A stretch of 64,000 nt of DNA from Pegoplata infirma (Eukaryota > Arthropoda > Insecta > Diptera > Anthomyiidae): NCBI GenBank assembly GCA_963921195.1, contig OY992540.1, forward strand, positions 36,076,971 through 36,140,970, in the 5' to 3' direction. Below the pieces are notes generated by a model. It did no database searches. It saw only the letters and a program-made list of their open reading frames with translations, and was not told the DNA's origin. Positions within the stretch are counted from its first letter, which is position 1. Each line of letters starts with the position of its first letter. Position numbers and translations under genes: made by a program. This document shows, piece after piece, positions 54,449-64,000 of the stretch.

Positions 54449-57400
54449 TTATTCCGAAATATCAATTGGAATGGATGTAGTGAAGGTGGGTGTCTCCAAC
54501 TCTTCGTGTTTCTTCATTTTCAGCATCTGTTGCAATTTGTAGTGGTTAATAATATCCTGATCAGCTGGGCAGGATTGAGTAAAAGCATCTAATTGATACA
54601 TATGATACATGTATCGCCACAAAGCCGTAAAGTGAGTCTTTTAAAAGAAATAAAAAAAAAAATACCAGTTAAAAATATTTTCAAAAAAGAAATATAATAA
54701 AGGTATTCAGAGTCTTGTTGCCAGCCCTGGCAATATAGCAAAAGAGTACATCTTTCAAAAAATTCATGTATTTTGAAAGGTAATTTTAAAAGGTGCTCTT
54801 TTACCACCAGTGCCAGGGCTGGCAAGTAAGACTCTGAATACCACTAATGTCTTCGATTACCCAAAATTCAAACTATTTTTACTACAACAGGAAAATTTTC
54901 TTTATTTTTTGTATTGAAAATTTCTAGCTGCAGTAAAAAAAAAGATTAGATTGTAGTAGGGTAATCGAATATACCTATAAATAAATAATAGTAATAATTT
55001 TTTGTTTTGTCTTTACTTCGGTGTTGCCACTTCATGTTTAGTTACACATTTTCATGTTTTTTAAACAATTACGGTTATTACTAAAAAAAGGACCAAAATG
55101 GTACTTTTTATTAAAAAAGTACAAGTTAAGTACTTTTCAATATTTTGTTAGAAAAATTAGTAAAAGAAATTAATTTAAAGAAAAAAAAATTTTTCGGGAA
55201 AAAATTTTTTATTGAAAAAAAAAAAGAAAAAAATCGCAAAAAACATTTGGGCTAAAAAAACATGTTTGTACTTGTTTAAATACCTTTCGGTATCCAATTT
55301 TGTTCACATATGTATGTCAACCAACATCCGAATTAAATCATTTCATATTTTTAGGTTATGTGGAATTTATCAACATTTTTTTTACATTTTCGTTTATAAC
55401 TTTTGAAACGCTGAACCGATATCTCGTAAATGCAAAGACTAACTTCTCAGCCAACAAGAAGTAAATTTGTTAAGTATCAACATATCAGATAGCAAGTTTT
55501 GAATATTCGCCCTCTACCACTAACAAGGGAAGTCTCCCTGGAGTCATCCTCCGATCTTCATGAAATTTGGATATGTTGTTAAGAACGAACCTATCTCGTA
55601 GTGCTAACAACGGGCCAAAGAAGTTAATATTTTTCGACTTATTAACAAAAATGTCCTAAAATTTTGGTATTTTGCTTAATAGGACGAAAAGTTGAGCATG
55701 TTTGGACACGTTCTTAGCACACGTAGATAGGTTTTGAAAATACCTTTTATTTGGTATGTAACATGACTAGGTTTCTTTGCATAATATAGGAGATAAACGA
55801 AAAAAAAACTGAAAAATGACCTTGTCTTCCCCCCTCCTTTTTACCCCCTAAATATGAATTTGGGCCGCTAAAAAAAATACGTGTCCCTTTATTTTTTCTG
55901 ATCTACAAAATAAAACCAATTCCATAAAGACTCGCGGGTGACACTAGGGAGACTTCCCTTGTAAGTGGAGGGTATACAAAAATCCAAAATAGTACTTTTT
56001 AATAAGAAGTAACAAAATAGTACTTTTAAATAAGAAGTAGCATAATACATAGTTATTTTTTTAACAAAGTAGTCCTTTTTTTTAAAAAGAATCATAATAT
56101 TACTTTTTTTTTTAAGTACCAGTATAGTGTTTTTTTATAAAAAAGCACATATTGTATTTTTTTATAAAAAACACCTTTTGTAGATTTTTATAAAAAGTAA
56201 ACAGTACTAAAATATTAATTTACAAAAGTACTAAAAAATTACTATTTTTCAAGAAAGTACTTTTTATAAAAGGTACCAAAATAGTACCTTTTTATAAAAA
56301 AAATACCTTTTTTAAAAAAGTACCAAAATAATACTTTTTTTTATAAAATGCACTAATTAGTTCTTTTTTAAAAAAAGAAACTAAATACATAAGTTCTTTT
56401 CATACATATTTTTTTTTTAAATAGTAATTTATTGTTAAAAGTACTTTTTTATGAAAAGTACTAAAACATTACTTAAAAAAAAAGTACCAAAATAGTACCG
56501 TTATATAAAAAAAAGTACCAAAATAGTACTATTTAGTAAAAAGCACGTTTCAAAAAGTATTTTTTTACTAATATAGTATTTTAATAATCACCCCTTACAT
56601 CCCTTTATAAAATTGCTGACATCTTCATACAATTTTTCAAAATGTCCTCAGGGACATGTTAGCAGTTGGTAAGCGGTTGTTTAAATGAATTGTTGGTGGC
56701 CACCGATACTGGTGGACACTGCTGACATGTCATTATGGACATTTTGAAAAATGGTATGAAGATGTCAGCGATTTTATAAAGGGAGAGTCAGCAGTATGTC
56801 AGGAGTGATTTTATTTTGCCAACTGGAATGTACTATACTATATTGGTACTTTTTTTTGATAAATATTTTTTCGGTGCTTCAAAAAATACTATTATGGTAT
56901 TTAAAAAAATTAAATTTTGTTACTTTATTTTATAAAAATACTACTTTAAAAAATTAAAAAAAAAAAATAAGTAAAAATAGTATTTTTTTTTTTTATAAAA
57001 AATCACCTTTAGAAAAAACTTTTTCATAAATGCATCTATTGGACTTTTTATAAAAAAAAACACTAATTGTATTTTTTTGTTTACCCATTGTACCTTTTTT
57101 ACAAAAAGTACCAAAATAGTACTTTTTCATAAAAAACAATTTTTTTTAGTAAAAAGTACCAAATTAGTACAAAATAGTGATTTTTTATAAACAGTATGAA
57201 TTTTTTTTTATAAAAGTATCAATAAATATTTGTTTTCAATTAAACATATTTATAAAAAGTACCAAATAGAACTTTTGATAAAACGTATCAATATTTTTAA
57301 TAAAAAAACCAAAATAGATCATTTTAATAAAAAGTACCAAAATAATGTTTAATAAACAAAACATTTCATAAAAATTATTATTTTTTTGTAAAAATAAACA

Positions 57401-58644
57401 ATGAAGTACTTTCACTAAAAAGTACAAAAAATACTTTTTTATCAAAAGTATATACCAGGATATTTAAAAAAAGTACCAAATAGTACATTTTTACTAAAAG
57501 CAACAAAATATATATTTATTTTAAGTACCAAAATAGTACTTTTAAATAAAAAAAGTACCAACATAGTACTATATAATAAAACAGTCAGCTTAAAAAGAAA
57601 TTTTAAAAAATTAGGTGAATGTGAAATCGTATTCCAGAATCAAGCAGAATAGTTTTTTTTTTTTTTTTAAATGTACCAAATAGTACTTTTTTATACAAAG
57701 AAACTAAATAAGTAAAGGTTAGATTGTAAGTGGCTGCTGACGTTTTACGTAAGCATACATAGACTCCGAGGTCCGTTGTAATACCACGGGACCTCGTGGT
57801 ATCCTCATGTTTGATACTTTTCATTAAAATTACCTATTTTGGCTTCTTTTATCAAACATGTTATGTTTTATCAAAAGTACTATATTGGTACTTTTTACTT
57901 CTTCTCAGATTGGTGCTATAAAATTGTTTAATTGTGGTTGAAACCATTAGTTTTTTGCATTAGTATTGAATAAAGTTATTACTGTTTCATTTGTAATTTT
58001 GACTAAATCTATGTGTGATTTTATATTTCTTTAGTGGCAACACTATTTTACTTACAGGTATTTCAAAATCTACAAAATATTTAGCAGCCACTCTTATATG
58101 CTGCAAACGTGGCATCAATTCACAATCAAAACAACACATGGTATCGCCTGTGAGGAAACGTGTATTACGATTGGCCAAATGATCGTTAATCTTTCTCAAA
58201 TGTGCCATTAAATTATTATTTTTGGATTCATCCTTCTTGACCAATATCAACTTAAGTTTAACATACAAGTTTTCAATCAGGGTAGCTACTTCTTTATCCT
58301 AATAAACAATGAAAGCAATGTAAATTTTAAAGATGTATGTTAAAAACAAAAAATGTTGAAACTCAAAACACACTAACCTGCACAAAAAGATTATATCCAC
58401 CGGGGATATTTTTCATAATATGCCTTTCAATTTTATCATTTTCGAGTATAGCCAAACCGTTGTCAATTAAAATTGGCGGATGAGTTGCTTCAAAATTGGT
58501 GCGAAAATCTGGTGGTGGTTTTTGCATATCAACTGTTGTTACTTTTAAGCTAATTGTCTTCAATTCAGCCAAAAGATATAAATCCATAAAATATTCTTGA
58601 CAGAAAAGACATGCTCCTTTCCGGCGTCCATCGATTGTTGATGC
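54449..58644 (-). CDS. Clic: chloride intracellular channel protein, three 3' exons (5' exon not found)
   Basis: CLIC proteins have a GST-omega fold. They exist as soluble redox-active proteins and associate with membranes as anion channels. Exons on the minus strand: 58644-58378, 58298-58056 and 54637-54449, all phase 0 with GT/AG borders, encoding 232 aa. The first visible exon gives ASTIDGRRKGACLFCQEYF with the CxxC redox site of the thioredoxin-like domain. The second carries the helical-domain start (NTRFLTGDTMCCFDCELMPR). The last gives ALWRYMYHMYQLDAFTQSCP and ends in IPIDISE. Fly Clic is about 260 aa, so about 28 N-terminal residues, including the start, are missing. Their exon would be upstream, to the right, and I did not find it before 64000. 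The last intron is 3418 bp and mostly satellite. The gene is convergent with the Nudix gene. Confidence 0.95.
55200..55523 (-). mobile_element. DINE-like fragment in Clic intron
   Basis: CTTGTTTAAATACCTTTCGG, TTCACATATGTATGTCAACC and TTTTTAGGTTATGT follow the copy at 29520-29660. The right end is CCCTCTACCACTAA, one half of the 5' hairpin; the other half (GTGGAGGGTAT) follows the fold-back insert at 55965. Confidence 0.65.
55524..55961. mobile_element. 438-bp CAAGGGAAG/TAA fold-back element inside a DINE hairpin
   Basis: CAAGGGAAGTCTCCCTGGAG at the left pairs with GGAGACTTCCCTTG at the right, flanked by TAA (55521-55523, 55962-55964). It interrupts the DINE 5' hairpin at the same base as the element at 30164-30710. 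Confidence 0.8.
56601..56783. mobile_element. 183-bp palindrome
   Basis: CCCTTTATAAAATTGCTGAC pairs with GTCAGCGATTTTATAAAGGG. ATCTTCATACAATTTTTCAA pairs with TGAAAAATGGTATGAAGAT. The middle repeats GGACATGTTAGCAG/CTGCTGACATGTC. A TTGCCAACTGG word follows at 56816, linking it to the CCAGTTGGCAA repeats. Confidence 0.7.
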
Positions 58645-59062
58645 CTAAAATAAAAGTGAAAAATAAAGAAAATTTAAAATTAAAAAAAAAAACTAGTATT
58701 AAAATTTAAATAAGTTAGAGTGGTAAATTATTCTGTACCGAATATTTTCTAAACCAAAAAATGTTAACAAAAAAACTAAAATTTTTTTTTTGAAGAGTCC
58801 CGGACACAATATTTTTTGCGTTTGCGAAAAAAAGTCCCAGACATAAAAATTATTTCTTACATTTTTTTTATTACTAAAAACAGAGTTAAAAAATAAAAGA
58901 AACACTCAGGCAATACTGGCAATCAGTTACTAATGTAACCGTGATGCTTTTTCGGAAAGGGATCAGAAGAGTGATGAAAATTCTGTAAGAAAGAAGTTGT
59001 TATAACGAACACTCTGTATGATATAACGTTGATGTGTATGCAAAAAAGACTAAAGTAAAAAA
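58645..59062. other. Clic intron/upstream sequence, no element recognised
   Basis: AT-rich DNA upstream of the first visible Clic exon. The words CCCGGACACAA and TTTTTGCG near 58800-58830 recur elsewhere in the window (44750, 49880, 39178), so an old dispersed repeat may be present, but I cannot define it. Confidence 0.35.
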
Positions 59063-59450
59063 AAACAAGTAAGAGTTTTAAATTCGGCTGTGCCGACATG
59101 TAAACAACATGTAAACAAATTAAAAAAAAAACTACAGTTTTTTTTTTGGGGGCGGTGCCGAAAAAAACTAATTTTCTAATCCCCGCGGTCCAGGTGCAGA
59201 ACTAAAAACTTTTTCCGACATTGAAATGTTTCATGTGCTTAAAAAAGTATAAAAAAACGGTAAAAAAAATAATTTTCTTTAGAGGTTGGTTTAGTTCCTC
59301 AAGGGGAAACTTTTTTCCCCCTGCTCCGATTTTTTCCATCTCCGACCTTAACCAGCCTATGAACATGACATATTTGTGGCAAATTTCAGGAGTATAGCTC
59401 TTTTATTTTGGACTGCATCCTGTCTGGTATTGAGGGTATAAAAATGCACT
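59063..59450 (-). mobile_element. DINE-like element, reverse, internally deleted
   Basis: From the 3' end (AACAAGTAAGAGTTTTAAATTC, TTCGGCTGTGCCGA) through AAGGGGAAACTTTTTTCCCC, CCGATTTTTTCCATCTCCG and CTTTTATTTTGGACTGCATC, to a final GAGGGTATA. The GTCY tract and the 5' core are missing. A further scrap lies at 59560-59610. Confidence 0.7.
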
Positions 59451-59927
59451 TTATTTAAAAAAAATATTTTTCAATTTTGTACTAACTTTAAAAAAAAATG
59501 TACTTTTTGGACTCTAACGGTACCATTTTTTTTTTAATTAAAAAACTTATCTAAAACAAATGAGAGTGTTAATTTGGTTGTACTGAATCTTGTATACTTC
59601 CCCAAAATGCAAACAAATTAAAAAAAACAGGGGTGTTTTTAAAGAATTTATTGAAATCTATTCTGCAGAAAAATTTCGCTTTGTCCGGTACTACCTATAT
59701 CTATAGGAAAAATTCTGAGAATTCTAGAATTTTTCGACAGGAAAAATGTATTTTCTGTAAACACGAAAAAGATCTCCGAATTCGTCTAAAAATGAAAGGT
59801 CTTAAAATTTGCAATCAATACAATCTTCATCAATTGTTTATAAATAACTGACTGCCCAGTAAAAACTTGGTAATAAGTCCCCATTACCGCACGCATTCTA
59901 TGTAATGAGGGCTCGTTGCCTGCTCGA

Positions 59928-60035
59928 TTACTTCTTGTTAACAAATAATGAGTTACCGATAGCCTAATACAAAACCGGTTACATCTTGTTAATAAATAAT
60001 AAGTTGCCGATAACCTGATACAGAACAGGTTACTG
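59928..60035 (+). repeat. two tandem ~51-bp units
   Basis: TTACTTCTTGTTAACAAATA and its neighbour TTACATCTTGTTAATAAATA head two successive units ending AAACCGG and GAACAGG. About 80% similar by eye. Confidence 0.7.
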
Positions 60036-60078
60036 GTAAATACGATTTAAAATATCTGATAAGTTGTCTAAATATTTT

Positions 60079-60774
60079 TATACCCTCCAACTACAGTATG
60101 GGGGTATACTCACTTTGTCATTCCGTGTGTAACGCATCGAAATATCGGTCTAGGACCCCATAAAGTATATATATTATTGATCAGTGATCGAATCTAAGAC
60201 ATTCTAGCAATGTCCGTCTGTCCGTCTGTCCGTCCGTCCGTCCGTCTGTCCGTCCGTCTGTGGAAGACACGATACAGTCCAAAATAAAAGCGATAGACTC
60301 CTGAAATTTGGCACATATATGTCTTATGTCCATAGGTTGGTTAAGTTCGGAGATGGGCAAAATCGGACCAGGGGGGAAAAAGTTCCCCCTTGACGAAGTA
60401 AACCAACCCGTGAAAAAATGTAACTTTTTATAGGTTTTTTTGTATTTTTGTTAAACAAATGAAACATTTTTATGCTTAAAAAAGTTCAAAGTCTTAGACT
60501 TGGACCCAGTGGATTTGAAAATTACTTTTTTTTTGTCCGCCCCCTTTTGTGGGCGTGGATATTAGCAAATAATTTATATAATGATGAAATTGTATATCTT
60601 TTGTACAAAAAGCATAGTAATTAAATTTGTAAAAATTTTTGACAAGAGAAAGGGTGTCCCCAAGGACCCCCCCCCCCAAAAAAACGCCCCTACATTTTTT
60701 TTAATTTTTTTTTTAAACGTTGGAGGGTATACAAGATTCGGCACAGCCGAATTTAACACTCTCACTTGTTTTTT
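60079..60774 (+). mobile_element. DINE-1/mini-me-like element, copy 2
   Basis: It is closely similar to 6809-7521 throughout: the same 5' hairpin, core, (GTCY)n tract at 60211-60257, AAGTTCCCCCTTGA block, GTGGGCGTGG word and 3' TTCGGCACAGCCGAA hairpin followed by TTTAACACTCTCACTTG. The two copies differ by scattered substitutions and indels, mainly in homopolymers. Confidence 0.82.
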
Positions 60775-61141
60775 ATTGAAATTAAAAAAATGCTAAAGAA
60801 AATTTAGAAAGAACTTGCACATTTGTAACGTTTCACTTTTTATTTTATTGCCGAAGTAGAAATAGGCAAATAATACCCGTAAATATTTACATCTTGCAAC
60901 GTTGTATATTGGCAACTCGAATTGCATTCAAATACAACCCTGGGAAAAGCGACTTGGCTGCATTGTCAATTGAGTGAAGTTGGCTGCAGTCAAATGGTAC
61001 GAAGTTGGCTGCACTTGATATTGCAAATGGGGGTCACTGTTCTCTTTTCCGGTTGTGCTTGAAGTGTTAAGACGAGCGCTTATTAGAAAATTTTTAATCT
61101 CATTTTATTTGCCGACATCCATTGAAAATAAGAGATAATAG

Positions 61142-61201
61142 GTAAGGTTCTATTAAAAGAAAGTCACCTACAACAAAAGCTGAAGTTTATTTTTCATTTA
61201 G
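61142..61201 (+). other. predicted 60-bp intron in a non-coding leader
   Basis: A consensus donor (AG|GTAAGG at 61142) and a good acceptor (TTTATTTTTCATTTAG ending at 61201) lie 60 bp apart, the typical small fly intron size. Both flanks are less AT-rich and free of repeats. The flanking sequence has no long open frame, so this would be an intron in a 5' UTR or a non-coding transcript on the + strand. Confidence 0.45.
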
Positions 61202-63667
61202 GCCGCAGCAAATAGGAATTGTAAAATTTTCAACGAAGATCGCGGTTGCCACAAAGAAACTTGACCAAAAATCGTGTGGAATAAACAGCATCGTCACATG
61301 GGAAGGTTTCACTACATCGATTAATATCGTCAAAGCGAATTATTTCGTCAAAACAAATTATTTCGGCTAAACAAATCATTTCGTAAGAACATAACCTCGA
61401 AAAATTAATATTCCATGCAAAAATTACAAATGGCCACAGGTTATACACAATTAATTTAAACATCCTCGTTAAAATCTACGTCTAATTAGGAAAACCTCAA
61501 AGTTTGTGGTAAAATTTGAAGAAAATCTGCACCATCATAATTCACAAATAAAACGTAAGAAAATTATAAATCATTTATTGTACCAAATACAGTCGTAAGT
61601 CAAACTTGTATATGAATTCTACAAAAACGTTCCAAAATCCATTGGAAATATTTATATACGTAACGATAAACGGTAATTTTGTGGCAGAAAATTATAACCA
61701 GTAAAAGTTTGGCTAAGATTATGCAAGTTTGACCGGACCCCAATGATAAATTTAGAAAACTACAATAAGACGTCATACAAAGAAAAGCCAGTTCAACAAA
61801 TTTTAATTAGTGATAAATTTTACAAGTAATTTCATGCAGATTCATGTGGCGACAGTTTAAAATCATAAAAAGCATATAAAAAAGTGAAATTAGCTAAATC
61901 CATGTTGACCGATTAAAGTTTCTCCCATCCCAGTAAAATCCACAAATACGCAACGGTGGCAACCATCTTCATAAATAAATAAGCAGCAGAGGCAGAATCT
62001 TCGGAAATCGTCAAAAAGAAAATCATCCACCACGCATGAACAGCGCTGCCAACAATTCTACATCAACTTGCGAAACACTACATACATATGCCTACGTACA
62101 CGGTGGTGGATATCCATTTGCGAAGTAAATAAGAGTCAACGCCAACAGCTCAACGACATCATCATCACAGCAGCAACAATTAGGACTTTTCATCCCCATT
62201 ACAACAGCAACAGTTTGTATTTTTCATCAGCATCGACAGCAAACACAACCAGACGTTCAACATAGCAAAAGGAATTTGGAAAAACAAATAAAATTGAGTG
62301 TCAGATAAGTAACGAGTAGTTTAGTGTTGTTAAACGTTTTTAGGTATTGGAAACGATTAGTGTGGTACTATTGAGCGATTTTTTTTAAATTAATTTTGGT
62401 TTTAAAAAAGTTAGAAATCAAATCTAAGCGATTTTAATGAAGTAAAGGAGCGATTTTTGAGTAATTTTTGGTTTAAGAAGTTAGAAACCACATCGAAGCC
62501 TCGATTACCGAGCGTATTGTAAAATTTTTATAAATTTGATTTTTAAATTTGTTAACGTGTATGTATTTGATTATGCTTATGAATTTTGTGTTGTATTTCG
62601 GTTAATCGGTTATGAATTAGACCGCTAAAAATTAAATATTGGTTTGATTGATTTTAAGTGCAAAATATTTAGAAAATAATTTTCTTTCAAATCTGTTACC
62701 GACTATTAAAAATCGCTATAAAGTGCTATCAGATTTAACGTTCTGTTTCCGTGGTGCTCATAGCTGAGTACATTGACCGTATCGTGAGTCGTAAAATTAA
62801 TCGTAAACATAAAAGTTCGTAAGGATAGTCAAATAAATCGGATTTTCAAACAAAATAGAGTTTATAGCAGTGAATATGATTATCGAGACGTAATGTTATA
62901 GCATAAATCTCTTTCGTGTAAAATAATCTAAATCGTGGTGATGATTTGGTAGCCACCAGGTCGTAATTTAACAGTCTGAGTATTAATTGGCAGCATAATC
63001 GTAATCGCTGCTATTAATTCTTACATTTTGTACCTCGTTTATATCATTGTTACATCCTATACATTTATTATAGCATTTTTTTTACCCATATCCATAAAAA
63101 TAATTATAGAAGATTATTTTTGATTATATACTGAAATTTATAAATATTTTAATGAAATAAGGATTATTTTCCTAATCCTAACCCGGCAAGTAAATCTTTA
63201 GCAGGACTAATAGATTATCTTGCTGTAATTATTTTCGTAGATTCATCTAGAAATTTAAATATTATTTAAGCTTTAATAGTTAAATTTCTGTCATAAGTTT
63301 TGTTGTTAATTTCGCAAATCGGAATTTTAGTTCGGCTTTAGAAAGCGATATTTGTTTTAGCAACGTACCCACAATAGCGCTATTGCAGGAATGTCCCATT
63401 GGCTAGACTAACATGAATAATTTCGTTAGATCGATTTGATCAAATTGCTTCAGAGCTAAGATTTCGGCGAATTTACCGTAAATTTAATTATCGATTCTAA
63501 GTTAAACAAAAATGTTCCTTTTAATACATATTAAGCTAGTAAAATAAGCCTTAACTACATAAGTACAAAAAAAAATTGTTGCCTTTGTCAATAAATCTGA
63601 ATTTTTATGGATTTTATAAATGAAAAATTTTTCGTGTTTAAAATGAGTGAGTAGAAGATTGCAAAAA
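61202..63667 (+). ncRNA. possible long 5' UTR exon or non-coding transcript
   Basis: About 2.5 kb without any repeat seen elsewhere in the window. Around 61900-62280 it is rich in CAA/CAG/AAC words (CATCACAGCAGCAACAAT, ACAACAGCAACAG), as in 5' UTRs of fly developmental genes. The longest frame there (62068-62265) looks like a chance frame. A strong donor (AAG|GTAGGT) is at 63668, and an AATAAA at 63591 would be the alternative end for a non-coding RNA. The window ends before any coding exon. This is an inference from composition and splice signals. Confidence 0.35.
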
Positions 63668-63729
63668 GGTAGGTGTTTGGTGGTGAAATAGACCTTTAGG
63701 GGTAATTTCGAAAATTGGCAAATAAGTTA

Positions 63730-64000
63730 CCACGGATGTTGACATGTTTCGTGTTTACAGTGGGGGGGAGCCAGTAGTTTATGAACATCACAAACTACAC
63801 TCGTATGAATTGAACTTGGACTGAAGGCCCGTTTTGTTTTGTTTTGATTTAGGGTACACTGGTACAACTTTTATTGCTGTACTCACTACAATGTGGTCTG
63901 TAACGGACACCCGCCCAAGCCCGACGAGCCTTAGCCGCGCAAGAGATTTAGTTACCAGTGTGACAGGCACTTGTAGTGGCAACTCAAAAATGAGTTGAAA
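63730..64000. other. GC-rich patch at the right window edge
   Basis: The segment 63880-63975 is far richer in G+C (GGACACCCGCCCAAGCCCGA, GCCTTAGCCGCGCAAGAG) than its surroundings. No long open frame on the + strand; the minus-strand frame 63788-63982 is not recognised. It could be an exon, a conserved non-coding element or a piece of an imported repeat. Confidence 0.3.

Larger units (their letters stand above)
55080..57900. repeat. palindromic AGTACTTTTT minisatellite in the last Clic intron
   Basis: The GTACTTTTTATAAAAAGTAC satellite of 21170-22240, here more degenerate. It is interrupted by a DINE-like fragment (about 55200-55520), a TAA-type fold-back element (55524-55961), a palindrome (56601-56783) and a 75-bp repeat near 57726-57812. 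More than 60 degenerate units in all. Confidence 0.85.

Noticed and set aside
62068..62265. 65-codon frame MRNTTY...
   Set aside because: Composition follows the CAA/CAG-rich leader; no family resemblance and no continuation.
63788..63982. 64-codon minus-strand frame across the GC-rich patch
   Set aside because: No recognisable motif and no splice context; GC-rich DNA readily gives chance open frames.

Overview
This is AT-rich eukaryotic nuclear DNA from a higher fly (Brachycera, most likely a calyptrate such as a blowfly). Several things point there. The gene set reads as dipteran orthologues: Sf3b1, Ipk2, Ntf-2, Clic and a NUDT8-type Nudix hydrolase. Many introns are short (60-70 bp). The interspersed repeats resemble the fly DINE-1/'mini-me' family with its GTCY proto-microsatellite. 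I see no bacterial feature, CRISPR array, rRNA gene or intact tRNA gene.

Layout. 1-3633: 3' part of a Ty3/gypsy-type LTR retrotransposon (zinc knuckles, protease, RT, RNase H, integrase, 3' LTR), broken by a frameshift in RNase H. 3634-10200: a minisatellite interrupted by a 5.8-kb element with long inverted repeats that itself contains nested elements. 10358-10433(-): a possible orphan first coding exon. 11165-13062: a four-member nest of miniature transposons. 15937-20635(+): Sf3b1, four coding exons, 1318 aa. 21.2-22.2 kb: a palindromic minisatellite. 23572-24585(-): intronless Ipk2, convergent with Sf3b1 and divergent from Ntf-2. 26648-32686(+): Ntf-2, four exons, with a 4.7-kb first intron full of mobile elements. 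34686-40665(-): a four-exon TPR/transmembrane gene resembling TTC17. 41-48 kb: fold-back elements and low-complexity DNA. 48444-49299(+): mitochondrial CoA diphosphatase-like Nudix gene, two exons. 54449-58644(-): Clic, three 3' coding exons with the first exon not found. 59-60.8 kb: DINE-like copies. 60.8-64 kb: repeat-poor DNA with a predicted 60-bp intron, which looks like a long 5' UTR or a non-coding RNA on the + strand.

The genes are housekeeping genes with unrelated roles (pre-mRNA splicing, inositol phosphate kinase, nuclear import of Ran, CoA turnover, chloride channel/redox protein). They alternate in convergent and divergent pairs, and nothing suggests a co-regulated cluster. The distinctive content is the mobile DNA. 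Target-site duplications, and in several cases matching empty sites elsewhere in the window, allow the insertion order to be read directly. The clearest cases are the nest at 11165-13062, two 300-bp elements at 14637 and 47786 that I read as identical, and a TAA-targeting fold-back family that sits at one and the same position inside the hairpin of DINE-like elements.
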